The notes below the pieces were generated by a model that saw nothing but the letters and a program-made list of their open reading frames with translations, was not told the DNA's origin and made no database searches. A stretch of 64,000 bases of DNA, from positions 2,790,001 to 2,854,000 of the forward strand of contig PUFA01000164.1 of NCBI GenBank assembly GCA_003508835.1, given 5' to 3'. Shown piece after piece: positions 49,804-61,669 of the stretch; the first letter of the stretch is position 1, and every line of letters starts with the position of its first letter. Position numbers and translations under genes: made by a program. Origin of the DNA: Eonycteris spelaea. Lineage: Eukaryota; Chordata; Mammalia; Chiroptera; Pteropodidae.

Positions 49804-50352
49804 ATATCAGTTTTCTATTGCTGCTTAACAAAATACCACAGACCTAGTGAATTAAAATGAGACAAATTTATTTTTTCAGTTTCCATAAGCTGGGTCCTCT
49901 GCTTAGAGTTTCACTGGGATGAAATAAAATGTTGGCAGGGGCTGTCATCTCATCTGAAGCTCAGGGTTCACTGGTTATTAACACATTAATTTCCTCTCAG
50001 ATGTAGTAGTGAAATCCTTTCTTTTTCCTGCTAGCTGTCAAAAAGAGACTGTTCTCAGCTTCTACAGGCCACCCACAGTTTCTTGTCAGATCACAACATG
50101 AATGTTTGCTTTCCTCGGTATCTGCTGGACTGCATCTCTCCAGCTTTCCCTCTAGTCAGTTACAACCCAGTCTGATAAAACAGCATAATCACAGGGGTGA
50201 CAATGCCATCGCCTTTTGCCTTATAACATAACCTAATCAAAGAATGACCCATATTTACAGGTTCCACCCACGCTCAAGAAGAGGGGATTATACTGGGCAG
50301 GAACACCGGTGGCAGGAATCTTTGGGGCCATCTTCGAACTCTGTCTACCACA
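49804..50352 (-). mobile_element. MaLR-type solo LTR, reverse
   Basis: On the plus strand 'tatcagttttctattgctgcttaacaaaataccac' through 'ggttccacccacgctcaagaagaggggattatact', 'ggggccatcttcgaactctgtctaccaca'. On the minus strand it starts TGTGGTAGACAGAGTT and ends near GCAGCAATAGAAAACTGAT. It belongs to the same broad class as 10959-11447 but differs in sequence, so it is another subfamily. No matching five-base flank was seen. Confidence 0.7.
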
Positions 50353-50384
50353 GCGATATACATATCATTTTGATTTTACTAATT

Positions 50385-50510
50385 TAAGAATTAGGCCTTA
50401 GAAAGGTTTAGTGATTTATGTAAATTCATACTGCTAACATGTGGCAGGGCTAACAGCCATCTAATTAAAAGACAGGGCTCCTAGCCATTATGTTTCACAA
50501 CCTCTCTAGG
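50385..50510 (+). repeat. MIR SINE fragment, forward
   Basis: 'ttagaaaggtttagtgatttatgtaaattcatactgctaacatgtggcagggc' and 'agggctcctagccattatgtttcac' follow the MIR 3' half. Confidence 0.65.
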
Positions 50511-51285
50511 CCTAATAGTACAGTCATTAAATTTTCCTTAATATAGTTAATCCTCTTTCTTAGTTCCAACTCTCAAGTCTTTACAGAAGACTTTCAAATT
50601 TATATCTGATGCCTTGCTTGAGCTCCTAGCGTCTTCTCTTAGCATCTTCTGCAATTTTATTTTTTATGAGCCAGTTCAAATTCAACTCATCCAAAACCAA
50701 TTTCAAGAAATTACCCCTCCTACAGTTCCAATTTCTATTATGTGCATCACTTTTTGTCCTGCCCATATTGCCATCTTTTTACTTCTCTCCACGTTGCTGC
50801 ATCGTGGATTAATTCGAGGCTGATATCCCAACATATTATGGAGCTTGTCTGTGGACCAGGCTCAGTCAATGCCTGTTTTTATTTGGTATCCATGGCTAAT
50901 TATTTCATTCCTTAATTTGAAATATGTCTGATATCCATCTGTTTTGCTTCGTTCCCACTAGCATTATGTTTAGTAATGATAATGTGTGATTTTTTTTTAG
51001 GGGGGGGAAGCAACCTTTTGTAATCATTTAGTAAATATATCAGTGGTTTTCCAAATGCTATAAACATGCATAACTTTTACCCTGCTTGAGGTAGCATTTT
51101 GAGTGCATTTAATTTCCTTAAAGAAGTCAAATTCAGTAGTAAAAAAATTAGTAAATAAAAATGAATTATAGAAATATTGACAGCATTTAAGATTAGAAAA
51201 TACATTTTAAGTATTGAATTAATATCAAATATTTTGGATTCACTTTTATAGCATAAGCATTTTCCCCAGAGGAATGCTACTTTTT

Positions 51286-51897
51286 TTTTTTAAAAAAATA
51301 TTTCATTATTATTTTCAAGTATACAGTACATTGGTTAGACATTTATACAGTTTATGAAACGATCCCACTGATTACTCTATCTTCCCTCCGGTCCTACGCC
51401 TAGCCATTCATTACATTACTGCAGACTGCGTTCCTTATGCCATGCTCTCCATCCCTATGACCGTCTATCAACTACTAATTTGTGCTTCTTTAGCCCTATA
51501 CTACTTCCTTTCAGCCCCCTCACTCCGCCTCTCCGGCTGTCACCAGATTGTCCTCTATTTGCGAGTCTGTTTTTGATTAGTTTGTTCCTTTTGTTCCTTA
51601 GAGTCTGCATATAAATGAAATCATATGGTATTTATTTCTCTCCGTCTGACTTATTTCACTCAGTATAATAACCTCTAGTTCCATCCATGTCATTGCAAAT
51701 GATAGGATTTCATTTTTTTCTTATGGCTGAGTAATATTTCATTGTATATATGAAGCATAACTTCTTTATCTAATCATTTGTTGATGAACATTTAGGTTGC
51801 TCCCACACCTTGGCTATTGTAAACAGTGCTGCTATGAACATAGAGGTGCATAGATCTTTATAAATTACTGTTTTAGTTTTCTTTGTATAAACACCCA
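51286..51897 (-). mobile_element. 5'-truncated L1 insertion with 14-bp target duplication
   Basis: Reverse-strand L1 3'UTR and ORF2 end: poly-T, 'caagtatacagtacattggttagacatttatacag', 'gtcaccagattgtcctctatttgcgagtctg', 'tgacttatttcactcagtataataacctctagttccatccatg', 'ttgatgaacatttaggttgctcccacacc', 'tataaacaccc'. GAATGCTACTTTTT at 51272-51285 and 51898-51911 is a perfect duplication. The same L1 3'UTR type as 58914-59317. Confidence 0.92.
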
Positions 51898-52084
51898 GAA
51901 TGCTACTTTTTAAATAATTGCTTATGGATATGAGTTAGTAAAGTAATACCTTAGATATGCTGTATAGCTCTAGATTTTTGAGTACCTATAGGGACCCTCT
52001 GAGTTTAATGTTAGCTGATATTAATAAATACACCTGATATGAATAAGCATTCCATGGTATTAAGGAAGAGCATTTGAGAGTGGA

Positions 52085-52295
52085 GAGCCACAGTGCACCT
52101 TTGTTTTCATGTCATCTCCAGTTTGTTGTTGTGTGACCTTGGGCAAGATACCTAACCTCTCTGTGTCTTGGATTTCTTGTCTTCCTAAAAACGAATGATA
52201 ATAGTAGTATCCAGTTATAAGACTGAAAGGAATTAATATTTAAAGAATTTAGGACCTTGTTTGATATTTTGTAATAACTATATAAATAAACTAAT
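52085..52295 (-). repeat. MIR SINE, reverse
   Basis: 'ttgttgtgtgaccttgggcaagatacctaacctctctgtgtcttgga' then 'aatgataatagtagtatccagttat...aggaattaatatttaaagaatttaggacc' is the reverse MIR order. Confidence 0.83.
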
Positions 52296-52299
52296 AAAT

Positions 52300-54830
52300 A
52301 TAATATTTTGGATACGCTAAAGACTCTTTCTAGACTATAGTTCTAGAAAGAATATAGTTCTAGTTTAAGGATCTTTAAAAACATCCATCTAAAAGCATTC
52401 CATTTATGCTGCAAAAATAATGTAGAAACTTTTATCAATAATTAATTACGCAGAAGAGGAAATAGAGATGTTTACAAAAGTTTTCAGAAATAGAAGAAAT
52501 GAAGTCTCATACTACTAGTAATATTATATTAAAATTACTATATTATCTTTTATTATTTTCTATTATTAATTTTCTCACATCAGGTCTAACTTTCATCTGG
52601 AAACAAATTTCTCGAAATGCTTTCTCTTTCAGTAGAAAAAAACTTCAGGAATTTTGTCATGGTAGTTTAATTTCTCTCAACAACAGCTGTAGTTAACACA
52701 GCAGCAGAAATCAAATCTGTTTGTACATAAGAAGAGAGACTGTGGCACAAAAAGTGAGATACAGACTTGATCTGAACTTTTTAGCAACCTTGGGTTAGGA
52801 GAGAGACAGCTTTATCGTTCTTAACTGCCAGCTCTGGGCTTGATGTGAGTTGGGTATTTTCAGATTAAATCAAAAGGCAAAAATTGGGTCATAAATCCTA
52901 TGGAGCTCTGTTCTGGGAAATAGACTGGGAAACAAAGTGAGATGGCAGCTAGGATGTAGACCCTAGGGCTTGGCAAAAACAAACAACAAGATATAAATAC
53001 AAAATCAAAATTGATACAATTAAATTACAGAGTGATTTCAGTCTCAAGATCCCCATTCAAAGAGTGTGCCTTTGGTTTAAAAGTTACCCACAGCAAAATT
53101 TCTTTGCAGAGTTCCCATTTCCAGGATCTGCTGAAAATTCTTTCCTTGGGCTCAGCAAAGCCAAAAGGGATTTGTCAAAGTTTTCTAATTTTGCAACCAC
53201 TAGATAAAATGATAAGGCAGCTGGGTCACTGGAAGGCAAAGCATCCAAACCAGGATTTTGCTGGCTTAAAGAAAATAAAAATGATGTATAAAATAGCAAG
53301 CCCTATGGAAAATATATAAAGAAACGTCAGGGTAAAGTGTACAGCTATAAAAGATGTTTAAAGCAAGGAATCTCGTAGTGTCTTATTTTCACTTGAAAGC
53401 TATGGCCAGGAGCAAAGATTCACTTTGTTTTGGCAGGTTAGAAATATCTCACTAGTTTTTTTTTACTCAAAATAAGTATAAGAAACAAAACATATTGATA
53501 ATATGAGGTTCTTCTTACTCTCAACCCCAAATTCTGGCCTTTTCCTAACACTTGAATCCTCCTACTCTCTTCTATCTTATTTTCTCTCTAGGGGAAAGTT
53601 TTGAAAGCTGGATAGGAACAAATGAAAAGTTAGTTCTCCCCGACGAATGTTAAATATATTGCTCTAAATATCCAGTACAACATATATATTTGACCTCTGC
53701 GGGGTGTGAACCAATATTTGTTGACTGAGTGATCATTTCCACGGGCCTGCATCTTAACACAATATTTAATATCAGTGTAACTGCAATTCATCGCAAAACA
53801 AATGTTCATGGCACATATCATTTAAAAAATAGTCTAGGTTTCCTCTGGACTATGAGTTATGAATTATTCAAACAGCTTATCATCGAGCATGGATAGCTAT
53901 TTCTTACGTAAGGTGTTTCCAGAAGCTGTATCAATGACAATCAATAACAGCAATTTCTTGCTTGCTGGTATGTAGAAATAACTCATTTTATCATGTATAT
54001 AAAACTCTTTAAATATTCAAATATAATCAGAAATTCAAGTTAACATGACTTTATCACAAAAGGAGATGAGAGGGTGAGGTCAAGGAAGAGAAAGCGATGT
54101 TGGGTAGCAGGATAGAGCTCACCAAGCCGATTTAATCTCAGACCCTAGTGTTATTTGGGTTTGTGCCCCAGGGGACGAAAATAACTTTGTTCAATGAAGG
54201 ATGGGCTGGTCCTATATAAAAATTCTTTTCTTTAAGAAAGTGGTTAATATTGTCAAACATTCTGGCTTAAATTGCATATATATTTTGGAATATGCTTTTT
54301 GTGGCATAAGCAGGATAGACTCTGACCCCAAACTATGTAGAGACTGATGATAGTACACATTCCAAGGGGTAATGAAATGTTTACTATTCATCTAAAAGGC
54401 TCTGTGGGGATAAGAATTTGCAACCAAATGTCTTGACAGAGCAGAAAAAGGATACTGTCTTGGCTGTGGTGGTTTGTGGGTGGGGCTGGACTGAAGGTTC
54501 CCATGTGTGGGTCTGGGCTTATGTGGTTTGAATTTCCCACTCTTTCAAAAGAAAGAGCACCCATGCTTTCTTATAAGAATCTCTACATATGAGGCAGAAA
54601 GAGAAGAGAGAAGGGTGAGGTTTAAAAACTGTCAGAAAACATCAGAAAATGGAATCAGAACCTTTGTTACCATATTCAGTATAAATTGCCAGTTGGTGTG
54701 TACATATTTGCATGACCTATCCTACGTCAAATTACTTCTTAAGTCTCTAATATTTGGGCACTGCCACATTCTAGCATATTTTCTCATGATATCTGGCTAT
54801 TTATAGTCATTTCAAGGTGATGCCACCAAA
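52300..54830. other. Unclassified intron, with a CpG-retaining segment near 53620-53990
   Basis: No nameable repeat. The reading frames 53011-53319 (+) and 54507-54806 (+) are isolated, with no splice sites or family resemblance. Around 53620-53990 the sequence keeps several CpGs (CCCCGACGAATG, CTCTGCGGGGTG, CCACGGGCCTGC, TTCATCGCAAAAC, ATCATCGAGCATGG), unusual for this AT-rich intron, and shows no repeat signature. Confidence 0.35.
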
Positions 54831-54879
54831 ATATCATGTTTTTACACTTCAAATGCCTTTAATGTCGTATTTTTCCTGC

Positions 54880-55140
54880 CAGCTCAACCATCCCACTCTC
54901 TACCAGCTCCATCACTGCCCTTCCCTAACTATTCATCTTTCAAAAAACATTTTAAGTATCCTTTTCTGTAAAACCTTTCCATAATCATTTACGTCCTTGT
55001 CAAATTCCATATGTGTTTTATTTCTAAATCCCAGAAACAAATGATGGTAATAATTGTTCAATAATTTATTTAATAATAATATGTTTATTAATTTATGCAA
55101 ATTTGTGTTGAGTGTCTGCTATATGACAGTTGCTGTTCTA
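54880..55140 (+). repeat. L2 LINE 3' fragment
   Basis: 'attcatctttcaaaaaacattttaagtatccttttctgtaaaacctttccataatcattta' followed by a late 'gttgagtgtctgctatatgacagttgctgttctagc' segment resembles L2. Confidence 0.55.
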
Positions 55141-55329
55141 GCTTCTGAATAGGAAAAAGATTCTGTATTGTATTCAGGTATGATGACTGTAATACCTTTC
55201 ATAATAGGAGGACAACTTTATGGAAATTTTCTTACATAAGATATACTAGAGTTTAATTTTGAATGACAAATATTTATTCAAAATATTGAATCTATCCTTT
55301 TCTATGACATACAAATTAAAACTCTGACT

Positions 55330-56850
55330 CTTAAACACCATATAGTTTATTATTATTACTATAGAACCTAAATAATCTATTATTTGTTTTGTTTGTATCT
55401 ACATTTTTTTTTAAAGCTTAAAAAGATTCAACATCAGTTACATGGGAGGAAAAAAAGTCAATTTACTTGAACGGTATTTTCTGTGTATGATTCTTAGACA
55501 AGTGGTTTTTCAAATAGTAGTAACTATAACACGATAACAATTACTTACAATCACCTAAAAAATTGTGAGAAAGTAAGCTGTGAAAATTGATTTTCACTGG
55601 TGATGCTTTTTACCAAAAGGTTCAGCTTTGCTTGGGCCAGACTTTTTTCCTTTTTTTCCTTTTTAATATTATACAAATTAGATAATTTCTATTCTCTACA
55701 GATTGTTTTTTCTGTGTTCACAATTTCTATATTTCTATTTATTTAGAGAAAATAAAAATTTATAAAAATTTTTACATTTACTTTTCTTTATAGTTCACAT
55801 TAAATAATTGTTTCTATTGAAAATGTAACTCAAACTTTTGAAAACGATGTAAACTATATTTATGGTTCAATACATAGAAAAATAGTTTAAAAAATCAATA
55901 GAATGAATAAACAAATGTATTTGCATACCACACCCAAATGAAATACACTGAGAGAAGAGCAGTGAAGAATCTGTTCCAAAAAAGGCCTTGATTATCACTG
56001 AGAGCATGGAGATCACTGTAATTTATGTATAATACTGAAAATAATTAGAAAGTTTAAAGCCACCAAAGAATTATGTCTTAAAAAAGTGATCTTGACATTT
56101 TGACCTAATTTTAACAAAGGATATGAATATAATAAGTCAGAGATTAAACAGGTATGTGCAATTATGAAAATTGGTATCTAAATATTATTGACATTATTGT
56201 ACAAAATATTGACCCTATATGAGATCTATCCAACTAGGCAAAGGGCTATTGAATTTAGGACATCTGAAGAGCTTCACTCAAAACAACTTACTCCAATGTA
56301 ATAGTACCTTCTGCTGTGTACAGAGCTTATTACATTGCTACAGGTTCTCACCTGAGAACAGTATAATCTTTTATTTTTAGCTCCTTTGGATGTTTCAATT
56401 GCATTTCTAAAAATAATATTTTCTTTGCACGTGCAATTTTGTGCATCATTGCTCCTAATTGCATCTTTAAAATGCATGCTGTGAATATTTAGCCCTAAAG
56501 CATACCATGAACTTTTTAAAATGGAGCATGCTTTGATTGCTGTGACTTCTTAATTTTCTCCATGAAATGAATATCCCTCATGTATATAGTATGAAATGAA
56601 CAATGCTGGAGGAAGACTATCCCCCAGATGGCCTGTTCGGTTCTAATTCTCATAACATGCATATTCAACAAAAATGAGGTCATGCTTATCTCTAATCCCT
56701 AGGCAATCCCAAGGCAGCAGAAACATAAGGGCTATCAACATTCCAGGATCTTGTGAGCTTGTAACTGCAAGAGGGGAATTTTCTACTTTCTTCAATAAAG
56801 TTTACTTCAAGAATTTGTTATAAAGGATGCAATTCCTGCAATTGGTAATC
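55330..56850. other. Unclassified EYS intron sequence
   Basis: AT-rich, no repeat or exon that I can support. The minus-strand frame at 56274-56477 contains several Cys, but their spacing does not fit an EGF domain. Confidence 0.3.
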
Positions 56851-56914
56851 TGTATAGCTCTTTCAGTGATGTCCTATTCATTTATTTTTCTTAACTCTTA
56901 AAGCCGGGTAAGAT

Positions 56915-56976
56915 GGTATTTATTTATCCATTCAAAAAATATTTATTGAGCAACTTCTAAGCAACAGGCTATGTCA
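56915..56976 (+). repeat. L2-type fragment hosting an L1 insertion
   Basis: 'tatttatttatccattcaaaaaatatttattgagcaacttctaagcaacaggct' matches the L2 3' end up to the L1 target site at 56977; the host sequence resumes at 57614. Confidence 0.6.
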
Positions 56977-56987
56977 AATGCTTATAG

Positions 56988-57602
56988 TTTTTTTTTTTTT
57001 CAAGAACAGTTGTCACTCAATATTATTTTATCTTAATTTCAGGTGTACAACTTGTTGATTAGACATTTATATAATTTATGAAATAATCCCCTATGATTAG
57101 TCTAGGACCCACGTGGCACCATATATACTTCTTACTATGTTATTGGCTATGTTCCCCATGCTGTATTTCACATCCCATGACTATTTTGTAGTTATCAAGT
57201 TATACTTCTTAATCCCTTCCCTTTTCACCCAGCTCTCCAAGCAACTTCCCATGTGGCAATGATCAATTTGTTTTCTGTATTTATGAGTCTGTTTCTGTTT
57301 TGTTTGTTCTTTTATTTCGTTCTTTAGAATCCACATATAAGTGAAATTTATGGCATTTGTCTTTTTCTGTCTGATTTACTCCATTTATTATAATGCCCTC
57401 AAGGGCCATCTGTGTTGTCACAAATGGCAAGATTTCATTTTTTTTTAAGGCTGACTATTGTTCCATTGTATATGTGTACACATCTTATTTATCCAAGCAT
57501 CTGTTGATGGGCACTTAGATTGTTTCCACATCTTAACAATGGTAAAAAGTGCTGGAATAAACATAGAGGTGCATATATCTTTTCGAATTAGTGTTTTTGT
57601 TG
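56988..57602 (-). mobile_element. 5'-truncated L1 insertion with 11-bp target duplication
   Basis: Reverse-strand 3'UTR and ORF2 end: poly-T, 'caggtgtacaacttgttgattagacatttatataattt', 'gtctgatttactccatttattataatgccctcaagggccatc', 'ggctgactattgttccattgtatatgtgtacacatctt', 'catctgttgatgggcacttagattg'. AATGCTTATAG at 56977-56987 and 57603-57613 is a perfect duplication. Its 3'UTR end differs from the 51286 and 58914 copies, so it comes from another L1 subfamily. Confidence 0.92.
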
Positions 57603-57639
57603 AATGCTTATAGCTGAGTGTATGTAAGGATCTCATAAA

Positions 57640-57790
57640 AAGTAGTAAACAAGTAAATAAATCAAATGATTATCCATTGTGATATGTGCTATGAAAAAAA
57701 AAATTACCAGGCTGAGATGAAGAATAATAGCAGAGTCAGTAAAGCTCTCACTGAGGGATAGTATTTAAATTAGGAAATGAGGGATTAATT
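57640..57790. repeat. Ancient LINE 3'-region-like repeat, left part
   Basis: 'tatccattgtgatatgtgctatgaaaaaa...accaggctgagatgaagaataat' and 'tcactgagggatag' correspond to an old repeat that resumes at about 58020-58280 ('gagatgggattatagggacaaagaagtag', 'ggagggttttaagagggaaacgacatgaattgatttat'). The hAT element at 57793 splits it. Confidence 0.4.
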
Positions 57791-57792
57791 AT

Positions 57793-58017
57793 AGTGGTTA
57801 GGGAAACTATAGCCCACTGGCCAAATACTTCCACTGCCTAATTTTGTAAATAAAGTTTTGTTGGAATATAGTCACACCCATCTTTTATGTATTGTTTATG
57901 GCTGCTTTTGTACCACAGAGGCAGAGTTCAGTAATTGCAAGAGAACAGTATGGCCTACCAAATTTGAAAATCATTACTATCTAGCCCTTTACGAAAAAAA
58001 ATTTCTGAGCCCTGGTA
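57793..58017 (+). mobile_element. hAT-type nonautonomous DNA transposon fossil, copy 3
   Basis: TAGTGGTTAGGGAAACTATA, 'ttttgtaaataaagttttgttggaatatagtcacacccat', 'tgtattgtttatggctgcttttgtacc', CAGAGTTCAGTAATTGCAAG, 'cagtatggcctaccaaa', 'tactatctagccctttacg', ending TTCTGAGCCCTGG. The best preserved internal sequence of the three copies. Confidence 0.78.
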
Positions 58018-58289
58018 GAAGGTCTCATCCATTCAAAGAATGGAGAAGAAGCTTTTCATAGAGATGGGATTATAGGGACAAAGAAGTAGAAAGACAAAAG
58101 AAAACAAAACCCATGGTATAGTAAAGGAATTGAAAGAAAGGCAAGAGGTGAAGTAGGAGGGCGTGGTGGGAGCCAGGTTATCCTGAGGCTCGGAGGTTGT
58201 GGCAAGCAGTTTGATTTCTAATTCTCACTATTACAAAAAGCAAATGGAGGGTTTTAAGAGGGAAACGACATGAATTGATTTATTGTCCA

Positions 58290-58525
58290 GCGATTTTATA
58301 GCTAATTCTTATGAGGTACTTAATACATGTACATTGTAAGTAATTTATATGCCCGAATGATGTAATTATGACATATTATGAAGTAAGTAAGTCATTTTCC
58401 CATTTTACAAAGAAAAGCTTGTAGCTTGTTCAACATGATATACTTGCAAATGGTGGAGGCAGGGTATGAATCCAAACATTCTTGATCCAGAGTCAATGCT
58501 TTTAATCACTGGTTGTGCGGCCTCA
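58290..58525 (+). repeat. MIR SINE, forward
   Basis: 'tatagctaattcttatgaggtacttaatacatgtacattgtaagt', 'ccattttacaaagaaaagcttgtagcttgttcaac', 'tgcaaatggtggaggcagggtatgaatccaaacattcttgatccagagtcaatgcttttaatcactgg': almost the whole MIR order. Confidence 0.85.
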
Positions 58526-58575
58526 CTTGCTGTGATGTCTCAAGTGCTGAGATATCTAGAATGTATCATGTGATG

Positions 58576-58622
58576 TGTGTGAGTATGTATGTGCGTGTCT
58601 GTGTGTGTGTGCACGCACATGC
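58576..58622. repeat. (TG)n with alternating purine-pyrimidine, Z-DNA-prone
   Basis: GTGTGTGAGTATGTATGTGC then GTGTCTGTGTGTGTGTGCACGCACATGCAT: 45 nt of nearly perfect alternation ending in GCACGCACATGCAT. Confidence 0.85.
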
Positions 58623-58913
58623 ATACAGAAAAGAAGTGGAGAAGTGAGTATCTTGGGAGACTGTGGAATAGTAAAGGTATAACAAATGTAGTGGTCTGGG
58701 CTATGGAACTGAACACTGAATGAAAAATGTTGAATGACTTAAATGTCTTATAGGTAAAAGAGTTTTGAGGAAGAAATAGTCACTCACATTCAGTGCTGAG
58801 GAACAGTGAATCAGTATGTAAACTGAAGAGTGCTCCCTAGAGTTTTTCAGCCTGGAGACTGTTGTTATGGACAGACACTTACTTAATTTTTTTATTACTT
58901 TTTTAACTTTAAA

Positions 58914-59689
58914 ATTTTTTTTATTTTATTATTAGTTTCAAGTATACAGTACATTGGTTAGACATTTATATAGCTTATGAAACCATCCTCCTGATTGCTC
59001 TTTCTTCCTCGGGCTCTACACCTAGATGTTACATTACTGCTGACTACATTCCCTATGCCATGCTCCCCATCTCTGTGACTGTCTGTCAACTACTAATTTG
59101 TACTTCTTTAACTCTATCTACATTGCTTTCTCCCAGCACCCTTCTGGCTGTCACCAGATTGTCCTCTATATTTGGGAGTCTGTTTTCAATTACTTTTTTT
59201 TTTGTTGTTCCTTAGATTCCACATATAAATGAAATCATATAGTATTTATCTTTTTCTGTTTGACTTATTTCACTCAGCATAATAACCTCTAGTTCCATCC
59301 ATGTTGTTGCAAATGGTAAAAAACGGCAGAACACCTGAACAGATATTTCTCCAAAGAGGAAAATTGGATAGCCAAAAGACATAAAAATGATGCTCAAGGT
59401 CACTAGTCATCAGAGAAATGCAAATTAAAACCACAATGAGCTATCACCTCCCACCTGTTAGAATGGCTGTCATCAATAAATCAAAGAACAAGTGTTGGCT
59501 AGAATGTGGAGAAAAGGGAACTCTCAAGCATTATTGGTGGGACTGCAAATTGGTACAGCCACTATGGAAACAGTCTGGAGGTTTCTCAAAAAATTAAAAC
59601 TGGATATCCCTTTTGACCCAGCTATTGTACTTCTGGATGTTTATCCAAAGAAAATCAAAACAATAATTTATAAAGATCTATGGCCAAAT
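58914..59689 (-). mobile_element. 5'-inverted L1 insertion (twin-priming type)
   Basis: 58914-59317 is L1 3'UTR on the minus strand ('caagtatacagtacattggttagacatttatatagc', 'gtcaccagattgtcctctatatttgggagtctg', 'tgacttatttcactcagcataataacctctagttccatccatgttg'). At about 59317 it switches to ORF2 on the plus strand ('acacctgaacagatatttctcc', 'catcagagaaatgcaaattaaaaccac', 'atggaaacagtctggaggtttctcaaaaaatt', ending 'aatttataaagatctatgg'). The 108-codon frame at 59492-59818 is part of ORF2. ACTTTAAA at 58906-58913 and 59690-59697 is a possible eight-base duplication. Confidence 0.87.
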
Positions 59690-59699
59690 ACTTTAAATA

Positions 59700-61660
59700 T
59701 TGACATATTATTTTTTAGAAATCAGAAATGGTGCAATAGACAAATAAGGACAATTGTATTTAACCCTATAATTTTGTTTTCCCAAAAAGATAACATAAAT
59801 ATGACTAAACTATGGTAGAAGAATGTTATTTCCTTTTGAGTCTTTAATTTTTTCCAGTCTACCAAAAATGTCAGCTATATTATTATACTCTATTTCTATA
59901 TTAAAACTTTCAGAATAACATTACATTACATAATATATTCATTTTATATTCATTAATTAAAATTGTATTTTTCTGAGTAAAATATCTGCCAAAGAATACA
60001 TTATCATATGAATTATTATTTCTGTTCTTGGCAAGGTGATTTGCTTTCCTATATAGGTCAAAGAAATCATTTTGATAGCATTAGAAGATATAATAGTTTA
60101 TACCTATGTTTTTTCTTAGATATAGATGACCATCATAGTATATACTGAGTTATAAAAAACATATAAGAATATAATGTAATAAGTTAGCTATCATGGTGAA
60201 ATTATAGCAGTTGTAATTCTTATTTAGAAAATAACTATCTCCAGCAATAGTAATTGGGTCGCATATTAATAAGGTCAAAAAAGTAATGGTGATAGAATGG
60301 TTGTTAGAGAGTATAAATTAAAAAAAAAATCAAGTCTCTTTTCTATCAAGAGTTTAGGTGTGCCTTTTTATCTTTGAAAAGAGAGATAGCATATCTTAAT
60401 GCAGTTATTCAAAATTACAAATTCAAGCTTAATTACAAGATGAAAGAAAGTTTCTCTCCTGTCAGAAGACACTTGAGTTAGGAACATTAAAAATATCTGC
60501 ATCTCAATCTCAGCTTCCTTTTCTTTTTTGCATGTTTAGACATATAAGACTCAAATTTACACAAATATTTTTAAGTGTTCAGCATATTCAATACTATTTG
60601 TCTTTTTTTTTAGATTTTACACTTTGCAATAAAATAAACCAAAGAAATAAGTATAATACAAATTAATGCATTTATTGCTTGAAGATTAATAAAACTACAA
60701 AAAATAGTGAAAGTAATGAACTATTATAGGTTTTTCATGTAACAATTATGCTGAGGTGTACATGACACAAATTTAGATTTTCACTGTAGTGTAGCATTCT
60801 ATTTTTATGTTTATATTCAAGTAAAGTTGAATGTACTAAATGTAAGTTAGTAGATATTACTTTACACATTGTGTTTGATTAGATGTTTTACATTTTAATT
60901 CTGTATTATAATTCTAAATGCTATAAATATTACATACTATGATGAAGGGAAGATAAAACATTATTTTAAAGTTAGTTTTGAGACAAAATATTTAATATTT
61001 TTTGTAATTGAAAATAAAGGATGGAAATTTATTTTTATTTTCAAATAGCACATATTATTATGAAATACTGAGAAAACTGAGTGGACTCATATTGACCACT
61101 ATATCTCTCTATCCCAAATTGAGAAATTTTGCTTTATCCTTATGATCCTGGGCAACACAGAAGAAGCACTCCATAAATTGTGCAGCTCCTTAGCTTATAT
61201 TAGCTGCAATTTTAACTGCAGCTCTATGGCAGAAACTCTCTATGATAATTTATCATCTTCACTTATTCTTGTTCACATGTCCTTATTTAAATTAAAAAAT
61301 TCAATCAAAGTCATACATGTACACAATTAAAACAACACTTTTAGCTCTTTAATCTGGTAGCTTCCTCCATATCTTAAAAATGTATGTTTACTGATGTTTT
61401 TTGATTTAACAAGTATAGGCATTATTTGTTGATTTGTTAAGATAAAGGAGGACTTGGCTTTTAAAAAAATATTGCCTCATGCACCATAACTATCTATATA
61501 TCTATATATGAACCTGTATATCTATACATCTGATCTATATGCTTATAGATACCATAATTTATTTTTGATAAACTCAGTTGAATTCTTTTAACCTCAACAG
61601 TGCTCATTGCAGAGAGTTTTCATTTCTAATATTTATGTTCATGTATAATTTTTATTGTTG
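59700..61660. other. Unclassified EYS intron sequence
   Basis: Very AT-rich, no repeat or exon that I can support apart from a (TATC)-like stretch at 61488-61555. Confidence 0.3.
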
Positions 61661-61669
61661 TTTTCAGTT

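Noticed and set aside
59492..59818. 108-codon ORF
   Set aside because: Part of the inverted L1 ORF2 fragment, not an independent gene.
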